DNA of 27,902 nucleotides from an uncultured Holosporaceae bacterium. GTDB lineage: Bacteria; Pseudomonadota; Alphaproteobacteria; RUG11792. The DNA lies in contig CAMYPB010000005.1 in NCBI GenBank assembly GCA_947285985.1, forward strand, positions 1 through 27,902. The letters run 5' to 3'. A program made the translations under genes and the position numbers. Below the pieces are notes generated by a model. It was not told the DNA's origin, searched no databases, and saw only the letters and a list, made by a program, of their open reading frames with translations. Shown here in pieces: positions 7,593-16,168 of this stretch; the first letter of the stretch is position 1; each line of letters begins with the position of its first letter.

Positions 7593-8546
7593 TTATATCT
7601 TTATAATGGCCGATCCCCAAACGAGTCCTGCGCCCAAAGCCGTAAAAAGAATCGTATCCCCATTTTTTATCTTCCCAGAATCGAGTGCATCCTTCATAGC
7701 GAGGGGAATAGATGCAGATGATGTATTTGCGTGGTCTTGAATCGAAATAATCATCTTTTCCATAGGAATTCCCTTCATCTTGCTCATCGATTCTAAAATA
7801 CGTTTATTGGCCTGATGAGGAATAATCCAATCTATATCATCGATCGTCATATTATTTTCCCTCAAAATCTCATCGATAGATTGATACATATATTCTATCG
7901 CAAATTTGAAGACGGATCGTCCCATCATCGTCAGATGACCCCTATAATCGTTTTTCTCACTATTCTCTATCGTGATGAAATCGTGTTTGTCCCCATCAGA
8001 ATACAATTTTGTTGCGATTATCCCCTTCGAATCATCATCTCCTTTTTGAACAAGACAACTCCCCGCTCCATCTCCAAAGAGTATACATGTCGATCTATCT
8101 GTCCAATCTGAAAACAATGACAATGTATCAACTCCAACTAATAATATATTCTTCGCTTTATTCGACTGAATGAAACTATCTGCAACACTGAGTCCATAGA
8201 GAAACCCAGAACAAGCCGCTTGTATATCGAATGCAAACGCGTTTTTCGCTCCAATATTCGATTGTATCTTCACAGCACAAGATGGACATCTCTTTTCAGA
8301 TGTTGTCGTTGCAACGATAATCGCGTCTATATCAAGGGGAGAAATTCCAGACGATTCTATAGTTTTCAACGCGGATTTCGTTCCAATATCAGACGAAAAT
8401 TCCCCTTCCCCAACGATATGACGTCTCTCTATACCAGTCCTCTCAACGATCCATTCATTTGATGTATCGAGAGTTTTCATGAGGTCAAAATTTGAAACAA
8501 CTTTCTCAGGTAAGTATGTTTCCAAGTTTTTTATTATTGTTTTCAT
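7593..8546 (-). CDS. fabH: Beta-ketoacyl-ACP synthase III
   Basis: FabH starts fatty-acid synthesis by condensing acetyl-CoA with malonyl-ACP in the cytosol. The 317-residue product has the Cys-His-Asn triad at the same numbering as the E. coli enzyme: C112 in QAACSGFLYG, H244 in IIPHQANKRI and N274 in ANTSSAS. DTSNEWIVERTGIERRHI is the typical N-terminal block. Its ATG overlaps the plsX stop by 4 nt (ATGA), implying translational coupling. ihfA, which often follows fabH in alphaproteobacteria, is replaced by a HIT gene. Confidence 0.98.
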   Translation of the reverse strand: MKTIIKNLETYLPEKVVSNFDLMKTLDTSNEWIVERTGIERRHIVGEGEFSSDIGTKSALKTIESSGISPLDIDAIIVATTTSEKRCPSCAVKIQSNIGAKNAFAFDIQAACSGFLYGLSVADSFIQSNKAKNILLVGVDTLSLFSDWTDRSTCILFGDGAGSCLVQKGDDDSKGIIATKLYSDGDKHDFITIENSEKNDYRGHLTMMGRSVFKFAIEYMYQSIDEILRENNMTIDDIDWIIPHQANKRILESMSKMKGIPMEKMIISIQDHANTSSASIPLAMKDALDSGKIKNGDTILFTALGAGLVWGSAIIKI

Positions 8547-9574
8547 TTAATTTTTTCCAATTCGTTTGTAGATAAAGCTTCCTTAATATTACCTATAAAA
8601 TTGTATCTTGCAAGTCTTTCTGCAACGGATATCGCGTTTGCAAACCCTATATAATCAGAATTTCCATGACTTTTCACAGCAATCCCTTGCAAACCAACGA
8701 GAGACGCGCCATTGTGATTCCTTGGATCAAGGGAATCCTTCATATATTTTATTATTCCTCTTCCAAAGAGATACGATAATTTCCCAAAGAAATTCTCTTG
8801 AATCCCTTTCTTCATCATACCAGCCAACAATTTTATAGTGCCCTCTATCGTTTTTAGGGCTATATTTCCAGAGAATCCATCCGTCACAACGATATCTGTC
8901 GTTCCTTTCATGAGATCTGTCCCCTCAACGAATCCCTTGAAATTGACATCACTCAACGATTCGAGGATATCATAAGCATTTCGCAATGTATCCGTTCCTT
9001 TTGATTTTTCCGTCCCAATATTCAAGAGTCCAACAGAGGGATCATCTATCTTCAACAAAACACGAGCAACAGCCTGTCCAATAATCGCAAATTGAACGAG
9101 ATTAATCGACGAACACTCTGTGTTGGCCCCAAGATCCAAAACAACGCTCTTCCCCTTTAAATTCGGGATCAAACTCATAAGAGCAGGTCTATCAATATTA
9201 TCGATAGTCTTTAAAATAATCTTTGAAAGGGCCATATAAACCCCCGTATTTCCGGAAGAAACAACCGCATTATTTTCACCCTTCGAAACGGAAGATATCG
9301 CTTCAAACATACTCGAACCCCTTCCATTTCGAATGGCAACGAAAGGTTTCTCGTCATTTGAGATAAATTTTTCAAGATGATGAGTAGAATAAAGCGATTT
9401 ATTGTTGTTGATATTTCGACATGAAGACAACACGGAATTTATGTCTTTTTCATTACCATAGAAATCAAAAAAAACATCGTCCGTATGGAAATGCGATAGA
9501 AAATAATCCACTCCCCGGACGACTGATTCAACTCCTTGATCTCCACCCATTGCATCTAAAGCAATCTTTATCAT
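8543..9574 (-). CDS. plsX: Phosphate acyltransferase PlsX
   Basis: PlsX makes acyl-phosphate from acyl-ACP, feeding PlsY for phosphatidic acid synthesis at the inner membrane. The 343-residue product starts with the family block IALDAMGGDQGVESVVRG. It continues with AVVSSGNTGVYMALS, GKSVVLDLGANTECS and DIVVTDGFSGNIALKT, all characteristic and intact. AGGA lies seven bases before the ATG. It is second in the operon, 39 nt after rpmF and overlapping fabH by 4 nt, the classic rpmF-plsX-fabH order. Confidence 0.98.
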   Translation of the reverse strand: MIKIALDAMGGDQGVESVVRGVDYFLSHFHTDDVFFDFYGNEKDINSVLSSCRNINNNKSLYSTHHLEKFISNDEKPFVAIRNGRGSSMFEAISSVSKGENNAVVSSGNTGVYMALSKIILKTIDNIDRPALMSLIPNLKGKSVVLDLGANTECSSINLVQFAIIGQAVARVLLKIDDPSVGLLNIGTEKSKGTDTLRNAYDILESLSDVNFKGFVEGTDLMKGTTDIVVTDGFSGNIALKTIEGTIKLLAGMMKKGIQENFFGKLSYLFGRGIIKYMKDSLDPRNHNGASLVGLQGIAVKSHGNSDYIGFANAISVAERLARYNFIGNIKEALSTNELEKIK

Positions 9575-9613
9575 AAAAGTCCTAGGATAAATCTATAAAT
9601 TATGCTATATAAC

Positions 9614-9805
9614 TTACGCCTTATTTGAGGATTCCACAACAGTTATATCGCGTCCATTATAAAAATTACAGAAAGGACAAATATGATGAGAGAGACGTGG
9701 TTTCCCACAATTTTCACATCTTATAACATTCGCTGGTTTATCAAAATCATGAGCTCTCCTCATTCCTCTCCTTGATCTTGAAGTTCGTTTCTTAGGAACT
9801 GCCAT
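9614..9805 (-). CDS. rpmF: Large-subunit ribosomal protein bL32
   Basis: From the ATG at 9805 the protein is 63 residues and begins MAVPKKRTSRSRRGMRRAHD, the standard bL32 N-terminus. A four-Cys zinc site is present (C30, C33, C43, C46: CENC and CPFC). The frame stays open upstream to 9874, but those codons precede the conserved start and overlap the promoter, so the longer form is rejected. It is first gene of the operon, with its own promoter. yceD, its normal upstream partner, is missing here and found at 1833-2264. Confidence 0.97.
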   Translation of the reverse strand: MAVPKKRTSRSRRGMRRAHDFDKPANVIRCENCGKPRLSHHICPFCNFYNGRDITVVESSNKA

Positions 9806-9845
9806 TTTTTTTATCCAAAACAAAAATATAACTAAAACTCTGATT

Positions 9846-9874
9846 ATTCTATCATTAAATACAAAATCCATCAA
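9846..9874 (-). promoter_or_regulatory. Promoter of the rpmF-plsX-fabH-HIT-ileS operon
   Basis: On the minus strand TTGATG (9874-9869) and TAGAAT (9851-9846) are separated by 17 nt, about 40 nt upstream of the rpmF ATG. Position and spacing are good for a sigma70-type promoter. Confidence 0.6.
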
Positions 9875-9903
9875 GTGTAAGATTTTTCATAAAATCCTTC
9901 CTT

Positions 9904-9921
9904 TATAAAAATGTTTTTATA
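9904..9921. repeat. Perfect 8-bp inverted repeat in the rpmF/rmuC divergent region
   Basis: TATAAAAA and TTTTTATA flank a TG centre. It lies 18-35 nt before the rmuC start and upstream of the rpmF promoter. It could be an operator or AT-rich promoter DNA. With only A and T in the arms, chance cannot be excluded. Confidence 0.35.
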
Positions 9922-9938
9922 TGATAAACTGAGCAACG

Positions 9939-11129
9939 TTGTTTTGTATCGTTGTGCTCCGCCTTCTTAAATTGTTAGTTTATATTCTATCAATATTATG
10001 TGTATTCTTAACTATATATGTATTCTATCTTTTGAAGATCAATATATCATTAAAATTACAATTGAATAGTGAGAGAATCCTTGCACGAGATCAGAATAAA
10101 TTGATCGAGATGTTTGAGAGTATATCGAATGATGTCCTCCTTAAAAATCACAAGAATTTCGTGAGTATCGCAAAGGAGACATTCGATAAAGTTTTGGAAG
10201 TCGAAAAATCAGAGTACAATAAAAAACAGAGCGAATTTCTAAATATTATAAATCCAATAAAAGACACCCTCAAAATTTTCGATAACAAAATATCGGAGAT
10301 TGAAAAGGAGAGAGTCGATTCATATAGTGATCTAAGACGTCAGATAAAAGATCTCATGATTTATAATCAGGAAATTCAAAAGGAAACTCATAAATTGAGT
10401 AAGGCCCTCTCAACTCCTTTCATGACGGGACAATGGGGTGAAATGCAACTCAGACGTGTCGTTGAAATAACGGGTATGACGTCATACTGTGATTTCGTTG
10501 AGCAAAAACAATGTGAGAATAGTAGATTACGTCCTGATATGATCATCAAACTCCCAGGAAATAGACATATAATAGTCGACGCGAAATCCCCGATAGACGC
10601 CTATATGCAAGCAATCAACACGGGAGACGAATCATTCATGATAACACACGCAAAAAATATAAGGTCCCATATAAAAACTCTCGGACAAAAAGCATACTGG
10701 GAACAATTTCCAACTACCCCTGAATTCGTCTTAATGTTTCTTCCAGGAGAATCATTCTTCAGTTCCGCAATAAAAACAGATCCATCCCTCATAGAATATG
10801 GAATATCTGAAAAAGTTATCATAACAACTCCTATAACTTTGATAGCCCTCCTAAAGGCCATATCTTTCTCATGGCAACAGGAAGCCATCGCGAAGAACGC
10901 GAAAAAAATAGGGGAAGCAGGACGTATCGTTGTTTTGGCCCTCGAAAAGTTATTCGAAAAATCAAAGGAATTTGAAAGAAGAATGCATAAAAATATAGAA
11001 GAATACGATAAAATTAACGTATTTATCGAAAAAACTCTTAATCCTGCAGCTCAAAAATTGAAGAATTTAGGTATAGAGATAGATGATAAAAATAAAAATC
11101 AATCTATAGAAAATGAAAATACTGAATAA
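9939..11129 (+). CDS. rmuC: DNA recombination protein RmuC
   Basis: The 396-residue product has one N-terminal membrane helix (about residues 8-32), a long coiled coil (about 33-135) and the RmuC nuclease-like domain. That domain shows WGEMQLRRVVEITGM, RPDMIIKLPG, HIIVDAKSPIDAYMQA and PGESFFSSA. DAK and the preceding Asp fit a PD-(D/E)XK-type core. RmuC limits inversions and other rearrangements at short inverted repeats, and related proteins act against foreign DNA. The start is uncertain: TTG 9939 has only GAG seven bases upstream and GTG 9954 is an alternative. Later Met starts would remove the membrane helix. It is transcribed divergently from rpmF. Confidence 0.9.
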   Translation: MFCIVVLRLLKLLVYILSILCVFLTIYVFYLLKINISLKLQLNSERILARDQNKLIEMFESISNDVLLKNHKNFVSIAKETFDKVLEVEKSEYNKKQSEFLNIINPIKDTLKIFDNKISEIEKERVDSYSDLRRQIKDLMIYNQEIQKETHKLSKALSTPFMTGQWGEMQLRRVVEITGMTSYCDFVEQKQCENSRLRPDMIIKLPGNRHIIVDAKSPIDAYMQAINTGDESFMITHAKNIRSHIKTLGQKAYWEQFPTTPEFVLMFLPGESFFSSAIKTDPSLIEYGISEKVIITTPITLIALLKAISFSWQQEAIAKNAKKIGEAGRIVVLALEKLFEKSKEFERRMHKNIEEYDKINVFIEKTLNPAAQKLKNLGIEIDDKNKNQSIENENTE

Positions 11130-11184
11130 AAATCGTATAGAAATAGTATAATAAAATATGTTATGAAAACCATACGTTTTTGGG

Positions 11185-11213
11185 TTGAGTTTTCATGAAC
11201 TTTCAAATAGAAT
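11185..11213 (+). promoter_or_regulatory. Promoter of trcR
   Basis: TTGAGT (11185-11190) and TAGAAT (11208-11213) are separated by exactly 17 nt, about 43 nt before the trcR ATG. This suggests trcR-fdx-hdaA has its own promoter besides any read-through from rmuC. Confidence 0.6.
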
Positions 11214-11255
11214 CAAGAACATTGGAAATATATTTTTATAGGGGATCTTTAGATT

Positions 11256-11774
11256 ATGGATTTTCCATTGATGTCGAAAGCGACCGCCATCTGGCTCGTT
11301 GAAAATACGTCTTTAACGTTCGAGCAGATCGCGAATTTTTGTGGGATACACATACTAGAAGTTGAATCTATTGCAGATGGAGAGTTTGATTCAAAGATGT
11401 CTGGATTTGACCCTATCGTGTCCTCACAATTGACTATCGATGAAATAAGAAGATGCGAGAAAAATCCAAGTGCGAGTTTGAGATTGAAAACAAATCCTTA
11501 TTTCGAAGATAAAAATAAAAGTAATGCGAAGTATACCCCTAGATCGAAACGTCAAGACAAACCAGATGCGATCGCTTGGATTGTCAAATATTATCCTGAG
11601 ATCCCAGAACAAGACATATGTTCTCTCGTTGGAACGACAAAAGCAACTGTTCATTCGATAAAAAACAAAACGCATAAAAATTATGCAAATTTGAATCCGA
11701 AGAGTCCTGTTGTTTTGGGATTGTGTTCTGAAGCTGAATTTGATTATGTTGTTGCAAAATTATCTAGGGAGTGA
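11256..11774 (+). CDS. trcR: DUF1013 / TrcR-type cell-cycle transcriptional regulator
   Basis: The 172-residue product opens with PLMSKATAIWLVENTSLTFE, closely matching alphaproteobacterial DUF1013 proteins. IANFCGIHILEVESIADGE and DPIVSSQLTIDEI follow. A second helix-turn-helix-like block comes later (IPEQDICSLVGTTKATVHSI). In Caulobacter this family (TrcR) associates with RNA polymerase and affects cell-cycle gene expression. It is a strong alphaproteobacterial marker. The ATG has GGGGA about ten bases upstream. The stop lies just before the ferredoxin start, so the two are coupled. Confidence 0.9.
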   Translation: MDFPLMSKATAIWLVENTSLTFEQIANFCGIHILEVESIADGEFDSKMSGFDPIVSSQLTIDEIRRCEKNPSASLRLKTNPYFEDKNKSNAKYTPRSKRQDKPDAIAWIVKYYPEIPEQDICSLVGTTKATVHSIKNKTHKNYANLNPKSPVVLGLCSEAEFDYVVAKLSRE

Positions 11775-11779
11775 AAATC

Positions 11780-12082
11780 ATGCCAAAAATAACATTTAAA
11801 TCTCAAAATAACACGCAAACAGTTGACGCGATAAATGGGGATACCCTCCTTGAAACCGCGAAGAAAAATAATGTTCCATTGTATGGGGGATGTGATGGAG
11901 CGGGAATTTGTGGATCATGTCATATTTTCATCGATCCGGATTATATCGATAAAATAAATGAGAAGTCTATGGAAGAACTCGATCTCCTCGATATACTTCC
12001 AAATGGATGTATGCAATCTAGACTTGCATGTCAAGTTATCGTTTCAGACGAACTTGATGGAATGACTGTAACTATTCCATAA
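11780..12082 (+). CDS. fdx: Adrenodoxin-type 2Fe-2S ferredoxin
   Basis: The 100-residue cytosolic electron carrier has cluster ligands C38, C44 and C47 (C-x5-C-x2-C in CDGAGICGSC) and C84 (RLACQV), the adrenodoxin/Isc-Fdx pattern. The frame opens at a GTG (11771). The ATG at 11780 is the better start because GGGAG sits eight bases before it and MPKITF matches the family N-terminus. It probably supplies electrons for iron-sulfur cluster assembly, although no isc or suf genes are in the window. Confidence 0.92.
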   Translation: MPKITFKSQNNTQTVDAINGDTLLETAKKNNVPLYGGCDGAGICGSCHIFIDPDYIDKINEKSMEELDLLDILPNGCMQSRLACQVIVSDELDGMTVTIP

Positions 12083-12098
12083 AATTTTCATCAAAATA

Positions 12099-12779
12099 AT
12101 GAATAATCAAAATTCATTTCGTCAGCTTACACTCCCTGTTTCCTGGGAATTTTCTTGTAAGCCTGACGATTTTATCATAACAAAATGTAATGAGTATGCG
12201 TATAGATGGCTTGAAAAATGGCCATTTTCTATAGATGAAAATTTTGTGTGTCTCGTTGGGGAACACGGATCTGGAAAATCTCATATGTCAAAAATTTGGG
12301 CGTATAGATTGGGAGCGGATATTATCGATGCAGAGAACGATATAGTATTCGACAAATGGTTTGATATGTCGAATAATGACAATAATCAAAAATACTTTGT
12401 CTTGGAAAATGCAGATTCTATAAAAGATGACATAATACTCTTTTATATTTATAACACTATAAAAGAAAAATCCGCATACCTCCTCATAACCGCGAAAACT
12501 CCCCCTTCCCTTTGGAATATCAAACTTAAAGATACGATCTCAAGACTCAAAACAATAAGTGTCATCAATATCAATCAGCCCGACGAAGAATCCTTCTCCC
12601 AGATAATAAAAAAAGTACTCGTAAGACGAGGTTTCAATCCTCAAGACAACGTCATACAATATATCTCGAACAATATAGAGAGAACATATGAATCAATCGA
12701 CTCGTATGTCAAGAAACTCGATACGAATCTCTCATCAAAAGACAAACTGACAATCTCCAATATAAAAAATATTGCCTAA
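12099..12779 (+). CDS. hdaA: DnaA-related replication-control ATPase HdaA
   Basis: The 226-residue product has the Hda/DnaA AAA+ core without the DnaA DNA-binding domain. The N-terminus FRQLTLPVSWEF matches the clamp-binding QL-type motif of Hda proteins. The Walker A motif is GEHGSGKS (residues 54-61), with IIDAEN after it and YFVLENADSI in the Walker B place. HdaA works with the DNA clamp to switch DnaA to its ADP form and prevent re-initiation. No Shine-Dalgarno is evident. The stop is 3 nt from the convergent rsmD stop. In many alphaproteobacteria hdaA sits beside the AI-2E permease gene, which here is about 10 kb away. Confidence 0.88.
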   Translation: MNNQNSFRQLTLPVSWEFSCKPDDFIITKCNEYAYRWLEKWPFSIDENFVCLVGEHGSGKSHMSKIWAYRLGADIIDAENDIVFDKWFDMSNNDNNQKYFVLENADSIKDDIILFYIYNTIKEKSAYLLITAKTPPSLWNIKLKDTISRLKTISVININQPDEESFSQIIKKVLVRRGFNPQDNVIQYISNNIERTYESIDSYVKKLDTNLSSKDKLTISNIKNIA

Positions 12780-12782
12780 AAT

Positions 12783-13361
12783 TTAATGTAAATCGACAAA
12801 AATCAACTTGTGTTTCGAATTTTCACGGATGAAAATCGTGTTTTCTATATCAAATTTCTCATCATCAGTTTCGATGACGAGAAACATGGAAATATTCAAT
12901 TTTTGTTGTATACTCCTCAAATTTTCAATACTTTTTAATAAAAGGTCCTTATTTTTGTATGGAGGATCGAGGAACACGATGAATTTTTTATACTTATTTC
13001 CAAAAATTTTAGACAATAAAATATGATCCAGTTTCAAGGCATCATTGTTCCAGACGGCTGAATATTCTTCAACTTTCAAGGATTTGATGTTTGAATATAA
13101 ACAATTTATCGCAATTTTGTTGTTATCGATAAAGAGACATTTTTTCGAACCCATTGAAATAAACTCAAATCCGAGGGATCCAGATCCCGCAAAAAGATCT
13201 ATGACCCCATATTCCTCAAATTTTATGAAAAATCTATGGATCAGTATATTAACGATAGTTTCTTTCAATGCGTCTGTCGTTGGACGTGTTGAATCGATTT
13301 TCGGGGTATCGATAAAACGTCCCTTCAAAATCCCAGATAATATACGTGCTTTGTATCCCAT
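12783..13361 (-). CDS. rsmD: 16S rRNA (guanine-966 N2) methyltransferase
   Basis: The 192-residue SAM-dependent methyltransferase acts on G966 of 16S rRNA during small-subunit assembly. It has STRPTTDALKETIVNIL near the N-terminus, the SAM loop DLFAGSGSLGFEF and the catalytic LDPPY (D132-Y135), all standard for RsmD. It lies 14 nt after der and is the last gene of the ftsW-HAD-bamB-der-rsmD operon. AAGG occurs about twelve bases before the ATG. Confidence 0.95.
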   Translation of the reverse strand: MGYKARILSGILKGRFIDTPKIDSTRPTTDALKETIVNILIHRFFIKFEEYGVIDLFAGSGSLGFEFISMGSKKCLFIDNNKIAINCLYSNIKSLKVEEYSAVWNNDALKLDHILLSKIFGNKYKKFIVFLDPPYKNKDLLLKSIENLRSIQQKLNISMFLVIETDDEKFDIENTIFIRENSKHKLIFVDLH

Positions 13362-13375
13362 CCCTAAAATTTACC

Positions 13376-14806
13376 TTATTTTTTATTATTCTTTTCTTTC
13401 TTATCATTTTCCCTAAAGAAGATTTGAATTGGAACTTCTCTCATATCGAATGTTTCCTTCAGAGAATTTGTGATATACCTCTTATGAGAATCCCTCATAT
13501 TTTGTTTATTATTAACGAATATCAAGAATTTTGGGGGTATACCTCCAACCTGCATAATATATTTCATCTTGAATCTTATAGATCCAGCCGACAAAAAATC
13601 AGAATTATTTATCTCGCGCATCCAATTATTTAGGTCTGAAACTTTGACACGTTTCGATTGTTTGTCATACGCTTTTATCGCGGTATTCATCATCTTTTTT
13701 ATATTGCTTCCATCGAGCGCACATATAAACAAGAATGGAACATCTTTAAGTTGGGATAAACTATGTGCTATATTCCTCTTCAAGAATGTTGGAATTTCAT
13801 CCTTTGAGTATGGAGTTTTATCACATTTATTGAAGGCTATAACCAAGGCCTTGGCCTCACGTATGACATTCGATGCGAGGGTTATGTCTTGTTTTTCTAT
13901 CTCTCCGCATATCAAACTCGATCCATCAATAACAAGAATAACAACATCCGCATTTCTCGTCGATTTCATCGTGTTTGAAACGGATATTTTCTCGAGTATG
14001 TCATATATTTTCGTACGTCTCCTAACTCCCGGTGTATCGATCAATTTTATATGACGTCCACTAAAATAAAAATCATCTTCCGAACTCTCACGCGTAACCC
14101 CCGCGAAATCCGCGACAAGTCTCTTGTTTTCTCCAAGGAGCATATTCACGATCGTCGACTTCCCAACATTCGGACGTCCAATAATCGCAAGTCGAATAAT
14201 ATCCTTCTTCCTATCTTCAACTTCAAAATCCTCATCTTCGTCTTGTAAATCCTTAAAATCAACTTTAAAAGAATCTGGGATATACTTATATATACTCTCT
14301 AGAAGTTCATCAATTCCAAGACCGTGCTCCGCTGAGATTTTTATATTATCTTTAAATCCGAATTCCATAGACTCAATATAAGAATTCTCAGAAATACGCT
14401 TTTCCGTTTTATTTGTCACAACAATAACATTTTTCGATAATTTTCGAAGAATATTCGCAATATCTCGATCATACTCCGTTATTCCATAGAGTCCATCAAT
14501 AACGAAGAGGATTAGATCGGATTCGAGAATAACTTCCTCCAATTTATTGTTTATTGCATCCATCAATAATGGATTATTCTCACATTCGTCATAATCAAAC
14601 ATTCCAGGAGAATCTATCAGTTTGACTTTCTTATCGAAAACTTCTATTTCACTTTCCTTTGTATCTCGAGTCACTCCAGGACGATCAAATGTCAACGCAG
14701 ATCTCGATCTGGAAAGTCTATTAAACAACGTCGATTTCCCAACGTTCGTCCGTCCAATAAGTGAAATTTTAAATGTATGTTCATTTTTATTATTATTTAA
14801 AGGCAT
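13376..14806 (-). CDS. der: Ribosome-biogenesis GTPase Der (EngA)
   Basis: Two tandem G domains and a C-terminal KH-like domain, the signature of Der, act in 50S assembly. The P-loops are GRTNVGKST and GRPNVGKST, with switch regions DSPGM and DTPGV. The second G4 motif is the normal NKCD. The first reads NKTE, with Glu in place of the nucleotide-specifying Asp. The C-terminal segment runs to residue 476 with a Lys/Asn tail. The ATG at 14806 has GGA eight bases upstream and overlaps the bamB 3' end by 14 nt. An ATG at 14824 lacks a Shine-Dalgarno. The bamB-der pairing is conserved in proteobacteria. Confidence 0.96.
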   Translation of the reverse strand: MPLNNNKNEHTFKISLIGRTNVGKSTLFNRLSRSRSALTFDRPGVTRDTKESEIEVFDKKVKLIDSPGMFDYDECENNPLLMDAINNKLEEVILESDLILFVIDGLYGITEYDRDIANILRKLSKNVIVVTNKTEKRISENSYIESMEFGFKDNIKISAEHGLGIDELLESIYKYIPDSFKVDFKDLQDEDEDFEVEDRKKDIIRLAIIGRPNVGKSTIVNMLLGENKRLVADFAGVTRESSEDDFYFSGRHIKLIDTPGVRRRTKIYDILEKISVSNTMKSTRNADVVILVIDGSSLICGEIEKQDITLASNVIREAKALVIAFNKCDKTPYSKDEIPTFLKRNIAHSLSQLKDVPFLFICALDGSNIKKMMNTAIKAYDKQSKRVKVSDLNNWMREINNSDFLSAGSIRFKMKYIMQVGGIPPKFLIFVNNKQNMRDSHKRYITNSLKETFDMREVPIQIFFRENDKKEKNNKK

Positions 14807-16076
14807 ATAATTCCGCTCTCTCATTCAATATATACATAATCTTATCAACTATAATAGGAGTATTCGATATACTACACCCTATATTAAACGTCTTTATTAT
14901 TTTTCCATCTCTTGGCTCAACAATAAAAACATCCCCCTTCGATCCAAATAATGTTATCTTTCCATTGATAATCATTGGACCGTATACCTTGTTTTTCTTG
15001 ATCAATAATTTTTGATTATTGTCTTTTATAGGATTATGCCAGACAATACTTCCATCCTTCATAGAAATACACACAATTTCCCCATCATTCGTGAACATAA
15101 ACAAATAATCCTCAAAAATGACGGGCGTATTGAATGTTCCTATAGAATTCTCCCATATACGTATCCCCGATTCAACGTCAAACAAAACAGTTTTAGATTC
15201 CGTATTCGAAACGATGAGCATATTATTATGAATGACAGGATCAGACACAATATTCGATATAATAAATCCACTCTGTGATGTATCCCCTGAAAATAAAACG
15301 TCCGTCCAATTTTCAGATCCATCCTTTATATTTAAAGAATTAATATTTCCATCAGTATACGAGAAAATTATATTATCCCTATATAATCCCGGAGAATTCG
15401 CACCCTCCATTATGGTTTCTTCCTCATTCCCAGAATGTTGCCAATTTATTTTCTTTTTATTCAAATCCAACGAAAATACTTTATTGTTTATCGTCAAAAC
15501 AATGACAGAATCCTTATATATAATCGGTGTATTTTTTATAGGAAATTTTATGTCGTGCCTTAGGATTTCTTTACGCATTTTTTTATCGACGACAACAACC
15601 TCCCCCAAATTTGAGCAGACGACTATATATTTGTCATTCGACGCAATCCCTCCGGAAAATCTATTCTCCCCCTTCTGATGAGAGACAACAATATCCCACT
15701 CCGTATTTCCGTTCTTCGAATCAATACATCGCAATACACCCCTCGAATCAACAATATATATCTTCTTATTCTCGATGATCATATTGGATTTTATAGGTCC
15801 ATACCCAACATCAATATCCCACAATTTTTCATAATTTTGTGAAAAACTATAATTTATTGCGTCATGCTGCGCATTTCCCCCGCTATATATATGACATGGG
15901 ATATACCCCACATTATTATTGACACGCTTTATATTTGCGATCCTATTTTTTATAATATTCAAATTGTTGTTTGAAGACGATAAAAAATCAAACCTCTCAC
16001 CTTCCAATTTTTCTTTCTTCTCACATGCAGATAACAACAAACATATCATACATAAAAATAACTTAGTATTTTTCAT
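14793..16076 (-). CDS. bamB: Outer-membrane assembly lipoprotein BamB
   Basis: The 427-residue product has a lipoprotein signal (MKNTKLFLCMICLLLSAC, lipid-modified Cys18). Repeated PQQ/propeller blades follow, such as GVLRCIDSKNGNTEWDIV, GNINSLNIKDGSENW, GEIVCISMKDGSIVWHN and GDVFIVEPRDGK. BamB is an eight-bladed propeller at the inner face of the outer membrane that helps BamA fold barrels, relevant to the barrel encoded at 3212-3898. The frame is open to 16130, but the lipobox fixes the ATG at 16076. It lies directly upstream of der, the usual arrangement. Confidence 0.93.
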   Translation of the reverse strand: MKNTKLFLCMICLLLSACEKKEKLEGERFDFLSSSNNNLNIIKNRIANIKRVNNNVGYIPCHIYSGGNAQHDAINYSFSQNYEKLWDIDVGYGPIKSNMIIENKKIYIVDSRGVLRCIDSKNGNTEWDIVVSHQKGENRFSGGIASNDKYIVVCSNLGEVVVVDKKMRKEILRHDIKFPIKNTPIIYKDSVIVLTINNKVFSLDLNKKKINWQHSGNEEETIMEGANSPGLYRDNIIFSYTDGNINSLNIKDGSENWTDVLFSGDTSQSGFIISNIVSDPVIHNNMLIVSNTESKTVLFDVESGIRIWENSIGTFNTPVIFEDYLFMFTNDGEIVCISMKDGSIVWHNPIKDNNQKLLIKKNKVYGPMIINGKITLFGSKGDVFIVEPRDGKIIKTFNIGCSISNTPIIVDKIMYILNERAELYAFK

Positions 16077-16168
16077 AAAATCAATATATCTCCCTATTTC
16101 AATGTCCTTCCACAACCTAAACAATAACATCTATAATAAATTGTTGCTACATCATTTTTTCTAAAAAA

